Shown here in pieces: positions 31,371 to 40,042 of a stretch of 64,000 nucleotides of DNA. Position 1 is the first letter of the stretch, and each line of letters opens with the position of its first letter. The notes beneath the pieces are model-generated. The model was not told the origin of the DNA. It ran no database searches and worked only from the letters and a program-made list of their open reading frames with translations. This DNA is from Nonomuraea roseoviolacea subsp. carminata (GTDB lineage Bacteria; Actinomycetota; Actinomycetes; Streptosporangiales; Streptosporangiaceae), in assembly GCF_024172185.1 (NCBI RefSeq), contig NZ_JAMZEC010000001.1, positions 558,001-622,000 on the forward strand, given 5' to 3'. The translations under genes were made by a program, and so were the position numbers.

Positions 31371-32522
31371 TCAGGAGTCCTTCGGCGGCGGGCCGCCCGG
31401 CCCGAAGGTCTCCACCACGTCGCTGTAGCGGTCGGCCAGGTCGACGGCGTGGCCCACCGCCCACACCGCCCCCTTGCCCGGCAGGTAGGTGACGGCCTGC
31501 AGCCGCACGCTGCTGCGGCCCTGCGCGGCGGCGCCGCGGATGATCTCGCAGTCGCCCTTCTCGCAGCGCAGCATGAACGGCTCGGTCTCGCGGGTCGGGT
31601 CGTAGCCGGAGATCCAGTAGCGGCCCTTGCCGTCACCGGTCACCCCGTACAGGCGGGCGTCGGTGCCGGGCAGCGGCACCCGGCGCCAGTGCTTGCCGTC
31701 CCAGGACAGCACGAGCGGCTCGACGTCGCTGGGCCCGTGGTAGACGCCGCCGACGGCCATGGCCCGCTTGCCGCCGTCGACCTGGACGTCGCGCAGGTAG
31801 CCGCCGGGCACGTCGGGCACCGGCATGGCCTTCCACGTGTCGCCGGACTGGTGCATGATCAGCGGCTGGGTGCCGGTGTCGCCGACCGCGATGCCCTCGG
31901 ACACCGCGTAGAGGGCGCCCTCGGCCTCGGTCTCCTGGACGGTCCACCTGCCGTTCTGCCCGGTGACGATGAGCCCGACCGTCCAGTTGCTCTTCCTCGG
32001 GTCGAGGTCGCGGCTCTTGCCGCGGCCGACGGCCACCACCCGGCCGGGGCGGGCGTCGACGCCGCCGAGCCAGTCGCCGGTCCACAGGCCCTCGGCGCGC
32101 ACGCGGTCGAAGCCGTTGACGTCGCCGTGGGCGAGGTAGGGCACGCCGTCGTGGCCGTCGCCCACGGCCCACACGTCGGACGGCGAGGCCGCGGCGACGC
32201 CGCGCAGGTTGCCCGCGCCGCTCGCGTCGCGGATCGCGACCTCCGACCACCGGGAGCCGTCCCAGTGGCGGATCGTGCCGCGGCTCTTCCAGACGTCCCA
32301 GATCTCCTGCTGCCCCACGGCCCACACGTCGTCGGCGGACAGGGCCGCCACGTCGGACAGCGAACCGTCGGCGACCAGGCGCGCGCTCGACGAGCGCTGC
32401 CACGCCTCGACCGAGACGGGCCGGGGCTCGGCTAGCACGGCATGCGTGACCTGGGACCAGGCCACGGACGTCGCCATGATCAAGGAGAGCGCACGCCGCC
32501 GGAAGCGACGGGTCATGAGCAA
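31371..32522 (-). CDS. Secreted beta-propeller-like protein (unknown function)
   Basis: 383 residues. Signal peptide (RRFRRRALSLIMATSVAWSQVTHAVLA, cut near AEP). Repeated blades with ADDVWAVG, PSDVWAVGDG, RVVAVGRG, AMAVGGVY, KGRYWISGYD and GAVWAVGHA, each with Trp/Gly ends, typical of Kelch/beta-propeller-like secreted actinobacterial proteins. Cysteines near CEKGDCE. No catalytic motif seen. ATG 32522, only 11 bp from the EEP-family gene upstream; probably co-transcribed with it. Confidence 0.75.
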   Translation of the reverse strand: MLMTRRFRRRALSLIMATSVAWSQVTHAVLAEPRPVSVEAWQRSSSARLVADGSLSDVAALSADDVWAVGQQEIWDVWKSRGTIRHWDGSRWSEVAIRDASGAGNLRGVAAASPSDVWAVGDGHDGVPYLAHGDVNGFDRVRAEGLWTGDWLGGVDARPGRVVAVGRGKSRDLDPRKSNWTVGLIVTGQNGRWTVQETEAEGALYAVSEGIAVGDTGTQPLIMHQSGDTWKAMPVPDVPGGYLRDVQVDGGKRAMAVGGVYHGPSDVEPLVLSWDGKHWRRVPLPGTDARLYGVTGDGKGRYWISGYDPTRETEPFMLRCEKGDCEIIRGAAAQGRSSVRLQAVTYLPGKGAVWAVGHAVDLADRYSDVVETFGPGGPPPKDS

Positions 32523-32533
32523 ATGCTAAGGGT

Positions 32534-33247
32534 TCACGACAGGTCCCCGGAGCCGGCCCCCGATTCCACCTCCGCGACCACCGGCAGGTGGTCGGAAGCC
32601 GCGGCCAGGTCGGCCGGATCGGCGAGCGCCCCTCCGCAGTCGCGAACCCGCAGGCCGGGCCCGGTGAAGATCGCGTCGATGCGCGCCTGGGGCGACCTGG
32701 CGGGGAAGGTCAGGCCGTCGCCCCGCGGCGCCGCCGGATAGCAGTCGGCGAGCCGGGCGGCGACGTAGCGCCAGGCCGGCTGGTGGTCGCGCTCGTTGAA
32801 GTCGCCGCACAGCACGGGCTCCGCGCCGAAGCGGGCCGCCGCCGCCTCCAGCAGCGTCATCGCCTCGGTCACGTGGTGCAGCCGGGCCGCGCCGTTCAGG
32901 TCGAGATGGGTGGAGCCGACGGCCAGCCGCGCGCCCTCGACCTCGGCGACGGCGATCGCCAGACCGCGCACCTCCAGGCCGACGAAGACGCGCAGCACGT
33001 GGCTCTCGGCGTGCAGCAGCCGCGCCCGGGGGGCGGCGAAGACGGCCACGCCGCCGAGCCGCCGTCCCGCCACGACCCGCAGCCCGCACGAGCCGGCCAG
33101 CGCCTCACGCCGGGCCTGCCAGCCGAGCAGCCGGGGCGCCTCCTGGACGCAGAGCAGGTCGGCGCGCAGCGCGCCGACCACGCGGGTGAGCGCGGGGACG
33201 CTGTCCTTCATCCCCCGCACGTTGTAGGTGGCCAGCCTGACCGTCAC
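32534..33247 (-). CDS. Endonuclease/exonuclease/phosphatase-family protein
   Basis: 237 residues of the EEP fold. Metal and catalytic motifs in order: TYNVRGMKD, LLCVQEAP, GSTHLD (His/Asp), CGDFNERDH, ARIDAIF, SDHLPVVAEV. Length is that of a stand-alone domain with no signal peptide. Substrate could be a phosphoester such as DNA or an inositol phosphate; not decided. ATG 33247. Same direction as the secreted propeller gene. Confidence 0.9.
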   Translation of the reverse strand: MTVRLATYNVRGMKDSVPALTRVVGALRADLLCVQEAPRLLGWQARREALAGSCGLRVVAGRRLGGVAVFAAPRARLLHAESHVLRVFVGLEVRGLAIAVAEVEGARLAVGSTHLDLNGAARLHHVTEAMTLLEAAAARFGAEPVLCGDFNERDHQPAWRYVAARLADCYPAAPRGDGLTFPARSPQARIDAIFTGPGLRVRDCGGALADPADLAAASDHLPVVAEVESGAGSGDLS

Positions 33248-33265
33248 GGACGGACTGTAATCCCG

Positions 33266-34198
33266 TCAGCGATGCCTGGCCAGGTCGGCGGCGCCGACCA
33301 TCCCGGCGTTGGCGCCCAGCTCGGCCAGCCGGATCTCGGGCAGCGGCCGGTGCCCGCGGCCGGTCAGCCGCTCCTCGAACGCCGCACGCGCCCGGTCGAG
33401 GAACAGGTCGGAGGCGCGGCACACGCCGCCCCCCACGATGAAGCAGCCGGGGTCGAGCACCGCGGCCAGGTCGGCCATGCCCTGGCCGAGCCAGTCGGCG
33501 AGGCTCGCGAACGCCGCGAGCGACGCCTCGTCGCCCTGCCGGGCCGCCTCGGTGACCTCCTCGCCCTCGATCCTGCCGCCGGCCAGGCCGAGCAGGATCC
33601 CGGCGCGCTCGGGCTGCTCCTCGGCGATGCGCCTGGCCTCCATGACCAGCGCGTTGCCGCTGGCGTACTGCTCCCAGCAGCCTCGCTGGCCGCAGCCGCA
33701 CGGCCGCCCGTCGGGGACGACCTGCATGTGGCCGAGCTCGGCCGCCATCCCCCAGTGGCCGCGGAACAGGGTGCCGCCGAACACCAGGCCGCCGCCGATG
33801 CCGGTGCCGACCGTGAGGCACACGATGTGGGACTGCCCGCGGCCGGCGCCGAAGCGGGTCTCGCCCCAGGCCATGGCGTTGGCGTCGTTCTCGATCACCA
33901 CGGGCAGGTCGACCATGCCGCTGATCTTCTTCTGCAGCGGCTCCTCGCGCCAGGCGAGGTTGGGCGCGAAGCGGACGACGGACCGCGACTCGTCCACGAA
34001 CCCGGCGGCGCCGACGCCGACGGCCTCGATGTCGCGGCCCTCGGCCAGTTCGCGGACCACGTCGGCCACGGTCTCGGCGATGAGGTCGGGCCGGTCGGCC
34101 GGTGTCTTCCTCAGCGCCTGCTCGACGATCGCGCCGTTCTCGTCGACCACACCCGCGCTGACCTTCGTGCCGCCGATGTCCACGCCGATCGTGAGCAT
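33266..34198 (-). CDS. glk: ROK-family glucokinase
   Basis: 310 residues phosphorylating glucose with ATP. ATP-binding DIGGTKVSAG at 7-16, the sugar-binding GHMQ region, and the ROK zinc motif CGCGQRGCWEQYASG. GTGIGGGLV and IENDANAMAWGE are also present. In Streptomyces the equivalent gene glkA mediates carbon catabolite repression; the same neighbours (CxxCPxC protein, ArsA) support orthology. ATG 34198. First of a clear operon: it starts 13 bp after the stop of the preceding gene. Confidence 0.93.
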   Translation of the reverse strand: MLTIGVDIGGTKVSAGVVDENGAIVEQALRKTPADRPDLIAETVADVVRELAEGRDIEAVGVGAAGFVDESRSVVRFAPNLAWREEPLQKKISGMVDLPVVIENDANAMAWGETRFGAGRGQSHIVCLTVGTGIGGGLVFGGTLFRGHWGMAAELGHMQVVPDGRPCGCGQRGCWEQYASGNALVMEARRIAEEQPERAGILLGLAGGRIEGEEVTEAARQGDEASLAAFASLADWLGQGMADLAAVLDPGCFIVGGGVCRASDLFLDRARAAFEERLTGRGHRPLPEIRLAELGANAGMVGAADLARHR

Positions 34199-34211
34199 TG
34201 CCGTTGCCCCC

Positions 34212-34739
34212 TTATCCCAGGTCGATGTGCTGCACGGTATCGTGCCCGCGCTCCCGGTCGTCGCGCGGCCCGCGGGGGGCGGCCGGCTTGCTGAGCGCGT
34301 CGAGCGTCTGCCGGAACGCGGCGAACAGCTCGCCGCCCGCGGCGACCAGATGGCCGGTCACGTCCTTGCCCGACTCGCGCTGCGCCGCGATCGCCCGGCA
34401 CACCGGGCAGGCGCGGCAGATGTACTCCTCGTGCGGTTCGGAGACGGCCTCGCTCCACACGTCGCGCTCGTCCCTGCGCCCGCCGCCGCCGAGGGAGCCG
34501 GTGAACGAGCTGAGCACCGTCCGGCCGACGTGGCGGGTGGCCTGGCCCTGGATCGCGTCGAACAGCTTGCGCGCCTCGTCGGCCACCGTGCCGATCGGGT
34601 CACGGCCGCTCTGGTCGCTCTGACCGGCCTGGCCGGTCCGGCCGCTCTGGCCCGTCCGGGTGCTTCGGGTGTCGTCCGCGCGGGGGTCGGCGGCGCGGGG
34701 TCCCGTGTCGCGGGGGTCTCTGTCGTTGGTCTCGGTCAT
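34212..34739 (-). CDS. Conserved actinobacterial protein with CxxCPxC motif (DUF5304-like)
   Basis: 175 residues. N-terminal ~50 residues are charged low-complexity (TRSTRTGQSGRTGQAGQSDQSG, shortened here), then a helical core with DEARKLFDAIQGQ, and CRACPVCRA around residue 110 that could bind Zn or Fe-S. Found in actinobacteria between glk and arsA homologues; a DUF5304 assignment is from this context and composition. Ends 13 bp before glk, starts 37 bp after arsA, so co-transcribed. Function unknown. Confidence 0.7.
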   Translation of the reverse strand: MTETNDRDPRDTGPRAADPRADDTRSTRTGQSGRTGQAGQSDQSGRDPIGTVADEARKLFDAIQGQATRHVGRTVLSSFTGSLGGGGRRDERDVWSEAVSEPHEEYICRACPVCRAIAAQRESGKDVTGHLVAAGGELFAAFRQTLDALSKPAAPRGPRDDRERGHDTVQHIDLG

Positions 34740-34776
34740 CTGGCCCTCCCTGGCTCCGGAGCGCCCGCCGTCTCGC

Positions 34777-35997
34777 TCACGTCGCGGCCGGCCTGTCGTC
34801 GTGGCCGGAGGCTCCGCTCGTCGCGCCGGATCGGGCTCCCGAGCTGAACCGTACCCGCAGGACGCCGTCGCGGAGCGCCGCGCCGCCGATCTCCCTGCGG
34901 GCCAGGGCCACCGGCAGCGCCAGGATCCTCCGGTACGGGCCCGCGGTGACGATCAGCTCGTCGCCCTTGCGCGCCAGGTCGACCTCGCCGCGGTCGGCGC
35001 CGGGCAGGTCGAGCTCCAGCTCGTCGGCGGACAGCCGCAGCGGCGGCCGCACCCGGGGCGGCCCGAACGGGTCGGCCTCGCCGTACAGCCGCTCGCCGAC
35101 GGCCGCCAGCGCGTCGGCGCCGACGGGCTCGGCCGGCAGGTACGGCACGACGTGCAGGGGCAGCGGCGCGAACGACTCCTCCGCCTCGGCCAGCAGGCGC
35201 GACTGGGCGTTCACCCACTGGGCGCGCCACTCGTCGGCCCCGCCCGCCGGGAAGACCCGGTTGGCGATGACCGCGTCGACGCGGTAGCCGTACAGGTTGA
35301 GCGAGGTGAGCGTGCGGCGGGCCTCGGCGAGCACCACGGCCTCCGGCGTGAGCACGAGCCGCACGGACGCGCCGTCGCCGGTGAGCAGCTCGCGCACCTC
35401 CAGCAGCGCGCGGTGCAGGCGCTCGCCCGCGCCGACGACCTCGTCGCCCGGGGCGCTGACGCGCGCGACGCCGCGCACGAACGGCGCGGCCAGCTTCATG
35501 ATCCGGCGGCCCACGGGCAGCAGCCTGTTGACGTGCCAGTCGAGCGCCTCGGGCAGCGCGAGCAGCCGCAACGTCTCGGCGGTGGGCGCGCAGTCGACGA
35601 CGATGACGTCCCAGGCGCCGGACTGCGCGTGCTCGCGCAGCTCCAGCAGGGCGATGACCTCCTCGGCCCCGGGCAGGACCGTGATCTCCTCGGAGGTGAT
35701 CTCGTCCAGGCCCAGCTCGGTGAGCAGGCCGCGGGCGTAGTCGCGCAGCTCGCCCCAGTGGCGTTCGAGGGACTTCTGCGTGTCGACCTGGTGCAGGTGC
35801 AGGCCGGGGGCGACCTCGCCGGGCTCGACGGCCAGGGCGTCGGCCAGCGAGTGCGCGGTGTCGGTGGAGACGACCAGCGTCTTGAGGCCGCGCCGGGCGG
35901 CGAGGGTCGCGGTCGCGGCGGCGGCCGTGGTCTTGCCGACCCCGCCCTTCCCGGTGAACAGCAGGACCCGGGGGCTCACCTCAGCGGCCTTCGACAC
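34777..35997 (-). CDS. ArsA/Get3-family ATPase
   Basis: 406 residues. Deviant Walker A GKGGVGKTT at 16-24, switch I STDTAHSLADAL, switch II IVVDCAPTAETLR, plus a GYRVDAVIANRVFP. The C-terminus (~320-395) carries an alpha-crystallin-like domain (LRLSADELELDLPGADRGEVDLARKGDELIV), usual for actinobacterial ArsA proteins. Not necessarily for arsenite; likely a membrane-protein or lipid-related ATPase. Its start overlaps the SRPBCC gene (35981-35997), a strong sign of coupling. Confidence 0.9.
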   Translation of the reverse strand: MSKAAEVSPRVLLFTGKGGVGKTTAAAATATLAARRGLKTLVVSTDTAHSLADALAVEPGEVAPGLHLHQVDTQKSLERHWGELRDYARGLLTELGLDEITSEEITVLPGAEEVIALLELREHAQSGAWDVIVVDCAPTAETLRLLALPEALDWHVNRLLPVGRRIMKLAAPFVRGVARVSAPGDEVVGAGERLHRALLEVRELLTGDGASVRLVLTPEAVVLAEARRTLTSLNLYGYRVDAVIANRVFPAGGADEWRAQWVNAQSRLLAEAEESFAPLPLHVVPYLPAEPVGADALAAVGERLYGEADPFGPPRVRPPLRLSADELELDLPGADRGEVDLARKGDELIVTAGPYRRILALPVALARREIGGAALRDGVLRVRFSSGARSGATSGASGHDDRPAAT

Positions 35998-36418
35998 GCT
36001 TCTTCAGGCCCTTGAGGGCGGTGTCCACGATGACCTTCTCGGCCTTGCGCCGCAGCATGCCGATCATCGGCACCTTCAGCTCGACGGCCAGCTCGTACGT
36101 CACCTCGGTGCCCGTGCCCACCTCGGACAGGAGGTAACTTCCCGCCAGCTCGGCGACCATCTTGCCGGGCTCGGCCACCCGCCAGGAGACGCTCTCGTCG
36201 TCGTGCCAGGTGTAGGCGAGGGTGTAGGTGTCGCTGATCACGCCCGCGTCGAGCGTGAACCGCACGGTCTCGGCCCGGCCGTCGGCGCCGGTGGTCAGGA
36301 CCTCGGCGCTCTTCACCTGGCCCGCCCAGTCGGGGTAGGCGGGGAAGTCAGCGATGACGGCCATCACGCCGGGCCGGTCGGCGTCGATGACGATGCTCGA
36401 AGTCGTGCGATCAGCCAT
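35981..36418 (-). CDS. SRPBCC (START-like/cyclase) family protein
   Basis: 145 residues with the helix-grip pattern: RTTSSIVIDADRPGVMAVIADFPAYPDWAGQVKSAEVL, a beta-rich centre and a C-terminal helix (MLRRKAEKVIVDTALKGLKKRV). Such proteins bind a hydrophobic ligand. Together with ArsA downstream (17-bp overlap) it forms a conserved pair in actinobacteria. ATG 36418. 48-bp tandem repeats lie just upstream. Confidence 0.9.
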   Translation of the reverse strand: MADRTTSSIVIDADRPGVMAVIADFPAYPDWAGQVKSAEVLTTGADGRAETVRFTLDAGVISDTYTLAYTWHDDESVSWRVAEPGKMVAELAGSYLLSEVGTGTEVTYELAVELKVPMIGMLRRKAEKVIVDTALKGLKKRVEGR

Positions 36419-36422
36419 GCGA

Positions 36423-36557
36423 CCACCGTAGTGCAGAACCCGCTACTTGCGGCGGACCGCTGAACGCGGCCCACCGTAGTGCAGAACCCGCTACTTGCGG
36501 CGGACCGCTGAACGCGGCCCACCGTAGTGCAGAACCCGCTACTTGCGGCGGACCGCC
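36423..36557. repeat. 48-bp tandem repeat, 2.8 copies, before the SRPBCC gene
   Basis: Units start at 36423, 36471 and 36519, almost identical (ccaccgtagtgcagaacccg, then ctacttgcggcggaccgctg, then aacgcggc). The core GCTGAACGCG flanked by GGACC/GGCCC can form a small hairpin. Diverged relatives lie at 37372-37462, on the other side of the phosphoesterase gene. Confidence 0.9.
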
Positions 36558-36587
36558 GATCAGGCGCGGACGCTCACCACAGGACGT

Positions 36588-37355
36588 TCACCACTCCAGG
36601 ACGAACGGCTCGCCCCTCCCCCGGAAGTGCCCCACGTTGACGCACTCGGTGCGGCCGATGCGGGTGCGCCGGTGCAGCGGCTGGTGGACGTGGCCGAACA
36701 GCGCGTAGCGGGGCTGCGTGCGACGGATCAGCTCCAGCGTGGCCTCGCTGCCCCGCTCGAAGCGCCGGGCCACCACGTCGTAGAGCAGCTCGGGCACCGC
36801 GGGCGGGATGTGGCAGCACAGCACGTCGACCTCGCCGACCGCCTCCACCTTCGCCGCGTACTCCTCGTCGCTGATCTCGTACGGCGTGCGGTACGCGGTG
36901 CGCAGTCCCCCGCCGACGAACCCGAAGCGCAGCCCGCCGATCTCCACGCTCTCGCCGTCGAGCACCCGGTGCCCGTCGCGCGCGTAGTCGGCCCACAGGC
37001 GCGGCAGGTCGACGTTGCCGTAGGTGAGGTAGGCGGGCGCCGGCATCGCGGCGAACAGGCGCTCGTACTGGGCGCGCACGTGGCGCTCGATGTGCTCGCG
37101 CGGGTCGCCGTCGAGGGTCTCCCACAGGCGGGCGGACATGGCGCGGGCCTCGTCGAAGCGCCCCGCCGTGCGCAGGCCGATGAACTCCGCGGCGCGTTCG
37201 GCGCCGAACAGGTCGGCGAAGATGCCCTGCCCGTGGTCGGCGTAGTCGATGAACAGGATGAGGTCGCCCAGGCAGACGAGCGCGTCGGCGCCCTCCCCGG
37301 CGGCGGCCAGCGCGTCGGCCCTGCCGTGCACATCGCTGATGACGTGGACCCGCAT
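36588..37355 (-). CDS. Calcineurin-like metallophosphoesterase
   Basis: 255 residues. Motifs in order: DVHGRADAL, CLGDLILF, GNVDLP, CCHIPP, GHVHQP and NVGHFRGRG, which gather the two metal ions. Start is ATG 37355 because the MPE domain starts there and the DNA before is the repeat region. Substrate unknown. Monocistronic, between two repeat blocks. Confidence 0.9.
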   Translation of the reverse strand: MRVHVISDVHGRADALAAAGEGADALVCLGDLILFIDYADHGQGIFADLFGAERAAEFIGLRTAGRFDEARAMSARLWETLDGDPREHIERHVRAQYERLFAAMPAPAYLTYGNVDLPRLWADYARDGHRVLDGESVEIGGLRFGFVGGGLRTAYRTPYEISDEEYAAKVEAVGEVDVLCCHIPPAVPELLYDVVARRFERGSEATLELIRRTQPRYALFGHVHQPLHRRTRIGRTECVNVGHFRGRGEPFVLEW

Positions 37356-37371
37356 GCGGGCAATCCTAAAC

Positions 37372-37462
37372 GCGCCTGCGGCGCTGCTTGTGGCGGGTCG
37401 CTGAACGCGACCCACCATAGGCGCCGATGCGGCGCTGCCTGTGGCGGGTCGCCGAACGTGGT
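37372..37462. repeat. Diverged copies of the 36423-type repeat
   Basis: Two units, each with GGCGCTGC(C/T)TGTGGCGGGTCGC(T/C)GAACG; the first ends gcgacccaccata like the other block. GGGTCGC-TGAAC-GCGACCC is a 7-bp hairpin. May act as a bidirectional terminator or a REP-like element. Confidence 0.7.
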
Positions 37463-37597
37463 GGGCGTCCCAACGGATCTGTGGCTGCTAGCGTGAGGAA
37501 TGGGTTCATAACGCCTGGATGACAAAGCTACCGGCGCGTAACTTATCGCGGTAACGTCCAGGCAATCCCCGAAGCGTCCGCCTGGAGGAGTTTGTCC

Positions 37598-39379
37598 GTG
37601 CGCGAGTACAGCGTTCCCGTACTGGTGGATGTGCCGCCCACCGCGAGCCTGCCCGACACGGTGTTCGACAGGGCGGAGCGGGAGCCCGGAAGGATCGTCG
37701 TGCGACGCCAGGTGGACGGCGCCTGGGCGGCCGTCACGGCCGCCGAGCTGCGGGACCAGGTCGTCGCACTGGCCAGGGGACTCATCGCGGCGGGGATCGA
37801 GCACGGCGACCGCGTCGCGCTCATGTCGCGCACCCGCTACGAGTGGACGCTGATCGACTACGCCATCTGGTCCGTGGGCGCGGTGACCGTGCCCATCTAC
37901 GAGACCTCCTCGATCGAGCAGGTCCGCTGGATCCTCACCGACAGCGCGGCGCGCGCGGCGTTCGTCGAGTTGGACGGGCACGAGGAGACCGTGCGCGAGG
38001 CCGCGCCGGGGCTGAAGGACCTGTGGCGGGTCGAGGCCGCGCTGGACGGCCTGCCCGGCGCCTCCGAGATCTCCGAGGCGGACGTGGCCGAGCGCCGCGG
38101 CCGGGTGTGCGGCGCCGACCTCGCGACCGTCGTCTACACCTCCGGCACGACCGGCCGCCCCAAGGGCTGCCGGATCACCCACGACAACCTGCTCTTCACC
38201 GGCCGCAACGTGGTGCGCGGGCCCCTGGAGCCGCTGTTCACCGCCAAGGACCCGGCGGGGCTGCTGTTCCTGCCGCTGGCGCACATCTTCGCGCGCATGA
38301 TCCAGGTGGCGCTGGTCGAGGCTGGCGCGGTCCTCGCCCACACCCCCAACATGAAGAACGTGGCGCCCGACCTGGTGGGGTTCCGTCCCACGTTCCTGCT
38401 GGGCGTGCCGCGGGTCTTCGAGAAGGTCTACAACGGCGCCGAGCAGAAGGCCATCGCGGGCGGCAAGGGCGCGATCTTCGCGCGCGCCGTGGACACGGCC
38501 GTGGCCTGGAGCCGCGCCGAGAACGCGGGCGGCGCCCCCCTCGGGCTGCGCCTGCGACATGCCCTGTTCGACCGGCTCGTGTACCGCAAGCTCCGCGCGG
38601 CCACCGGCGGCCGCCTGTCGGCGGCCGTGAGCGGCGGCGGCGCGCTCGGCGAGCGGCTCGGCCACTTCTTCCGGGGCGCCGGCATCGAGGTCTTCGAGGG
38701 GTACGGGCTGACCGAGACCTCCGCGCCGTGCTCCGTCAACATGCCCGGGGCCAACAAGATCGGCACCGTCGGCAAGCCCCTGCCCGGGGTCACCCTGCGC
38801 ATCGGCGAGGACGGCGAGATCCTCGCCAGGGGCCGCAACGTGTTCCACGGCTACTGGAACAACGAGGACGCCACGGGCGAGGTGATCGACGGCGACGGCT
38901 GGTTCCGCACCGGCGACGTGGGCGAGCTGGACGCCGACGGCTACCTGCGGATCACCGGGCGCAAGAAGGAGATCCTGGTGACCGCGGCCGGCAAGAACGT
39001 CGCCCCCGGGCCGCTGGAGGACGCGCTGCGGGCCCACCCGCTGGTGTCCCAGGCCGTGGTGGTCGGCGACGGCCGGCCGTTCGTCGGCGCGCTGATCACG
39101 CTCGACCCGGAGGCGCTGGAGCAGTGGCGCTCCGCGCGCGGGCGGGCCGGGACCGCTGCCGCCGATCCGGCCGCCGACCCGGAGATCCGCGCCGAGGTCC
39201 AGCAGGCGGTGGACCGGGCCAACGCCACGGTGTCGAAGGCGGAGCAGATCAAGAAGTTCACGATCCTGCACGCGGACATCACCGAGGAGAGCGGCCACCT
39301 GACGCCGACCCTCAAGATCAAGCGCAACATCGTCATGCGCGACTTCGCCGCCGACGTCGAGGCTCTGTACACGTCCTGA
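37598..39379 (+). CDS. Long-chain fatty-acid-CoA ligase (AMP-dependent synthetase)
   Basis: 593 residues. AMP-binding P-loop YTSGTTGRPKG near 180, LPLAHIFARM, a FEGYGLTETSAPC motif near 370, GWFRTGDVGELDADGYLRITGRKKEILVTAAGKNVAPG with the hinge and catalytic Lys toward the C-terminus. Matches the FACS form with a short AMP-C. Start GTG 37598 (REYSVPVLV) has GGAGGAG 8 bp upstream; the TTG at 37592 would be too close. Activates fatty acids for lipid synthesis or degradation. Confidence 0.94.
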   Translation: MREYSVPVLVDVPPTASLPDTVFDRAEREPGRIVVRRQVDGAWAAVTAAELRDQVVALARGLIAAGIEHGDRVALMSRTRYEWTLIDYAIWSVGAVTVPIYETSSIEQVRWILTDSAARAAFVELDGHEETVREAAPGLKDLWRVEAALDGLPGASEISEADVAERRGRVCGADLATVVYTSGTTGRPKGCRITHDNLLFTGRNVVRGPLEPLFTAKDPAGLLFLPLAHIFARMIQVALVEAGAVLAHTPNMKNVAPDLVGFRPTFLLGVPRVFEKVYNGAEQKAIAGGKGAIFARAVDTAVAWSRAENAGGAPLGLRLRHALFDRLVYRKLRAATGGRLSAAVSGGGALGERLGHFFRGAGIEVFEGYGLTETSAPCSVNMPGANKIGTVGKPLPGVTLRIGEDGEILARGRNVFHGYWNNEDATGEVIDGDGWFRTGDVGELDADGYLRITGRKKEILVTAAGKNVAPGPLEDALRAHPLVSQAVVVGDGRPFVGALITLDPEALEQWRSARGRAGTAAADPAADPEIRAEVQQAVDRANATVSKAEQIKKFTILHADITEESGHLTPTLKIKRNIVMRDFAADVEALYTS

Positions 39380-39405
39380 CCTCCGCCTCGCGGCCCGGGA
39401 AGGGG

Positions 39406-39783
39406 TCAGCCGACGGAGGTCAGCTCCCGGCTGGTGCGCTCGACGGCCGCGACGAGGCCGGCCAGGGCGTCACGGGTGGCCTGGAGGCCGGCGAGCTGCT
39501 CCTCCAGGCCGGTCAGCCGGCCCCGCAGGTGCTGGAGCGTGCAGGCGGCGAGCCGGTCGTCCCCCTCGACGCAGGGCAGCACCTCCTTGATCACCCTGGT
39601 CGGCAGCCCGGCGTCGAGCAGGGTGCGGATGCGCCGCACGACGACCGGCGCGTCGGGCCCGTAGTGGCGCTGGCCGCCGCCGTCGCGCTCGGCCTCCAGG
39701 AGGCCCTGCTCCTCGTAGTAGCGCAACAGCCGAGGGCTCACGCCGGTCTCACGCGACAGGTCGCCGATCTTCATGCCACTCAT
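39406..39783 (-). CDS. MerR-family transcriptional regulator
   Basis: 125 residues from ATG 39783 (MSGMKIGDL), preceded by GGAAG; an upstream ATG at 39795 is also possible. MerR winged helix (KIGDLSRETGVSPRLLRYYEEQGLLEAERDGGGQRHYGPDAP) and a C-terminal coiled coil (LRGRLTGLEEQLAGLQATRDALAGLVAAVER). Of the CueR/redox-type size, with two Cys (CVEG, CTLQ) that could sense metal or redox. Target unknown, ends 26 bp from the acyl-CoA ligase stop (convergent). Confidence 0.88.
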   Translation of the reverse strand: MSGMKIGDLSRETGVSPRLLRYYEEQGLLEAERDGGGQRHYGPDAPVVVRRIRTLLDAGLPTRVIKEVLPCVEGDDRLAACTLQHLRGRLTGLEEQLAGLQATRDALAGLVAAVERTSRELTSVG

Positions 39784-39985
39784 GTGAGCTTCCAACGCCG
39801 CTCACACGCCCCGCCATTCCGCCCTTTATGCCCGTTTTGAACGGCGAACATTACGGGCGACTTTTCCGGACATTTCTTGTATTTGCCCAGGTAGGCGACC
39901 TGAAATTTGTTCGAAGTCGCGTCCGGAAATGGCCTTGGCAGCCGCGAGCGGACGGGTAATCTGAGTCCCAAGAAAGAAAGAAAGC

Positions 39986-40036
39986 GGGACCGGAGATCCA
40001 ATACATCCCCGGTCCCTACCTAGAAAGGTAGGGGAG
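39986..40036 (+). promoter_or_regulatory. Structured leader with two hairpins before the coiled-coil gene
   Basis: GGGACCGG (39986-39993) pairs with CCGGTCCC (40009-40016); then CTACCT-AGAA-AGGTAG (40016-40031) is a second hairpin, followed by ggggag as ribosome site (40031-40036) before ATG 40043. The region 39800-39985 is AT-richer than the rest and contains TTTCCGGAC/GTCCGGAAA (39863-39871, 39921-39929). Confidence 0.55.
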
Positions 40037-40042
40037 ATCGCG

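Noticed and set aside
36423..36557. CRISPR-like array
   Set aside because: Units are head-to-tail without spacers, period 48 bp; simple tandem repeat.
36728..39298. 856-residue minus-strand frame across the acyl-CoA ligase
   Set aside because: Antisense shadow of GC-rich coding DNA; no domain and contradicted by two well-supported genes.
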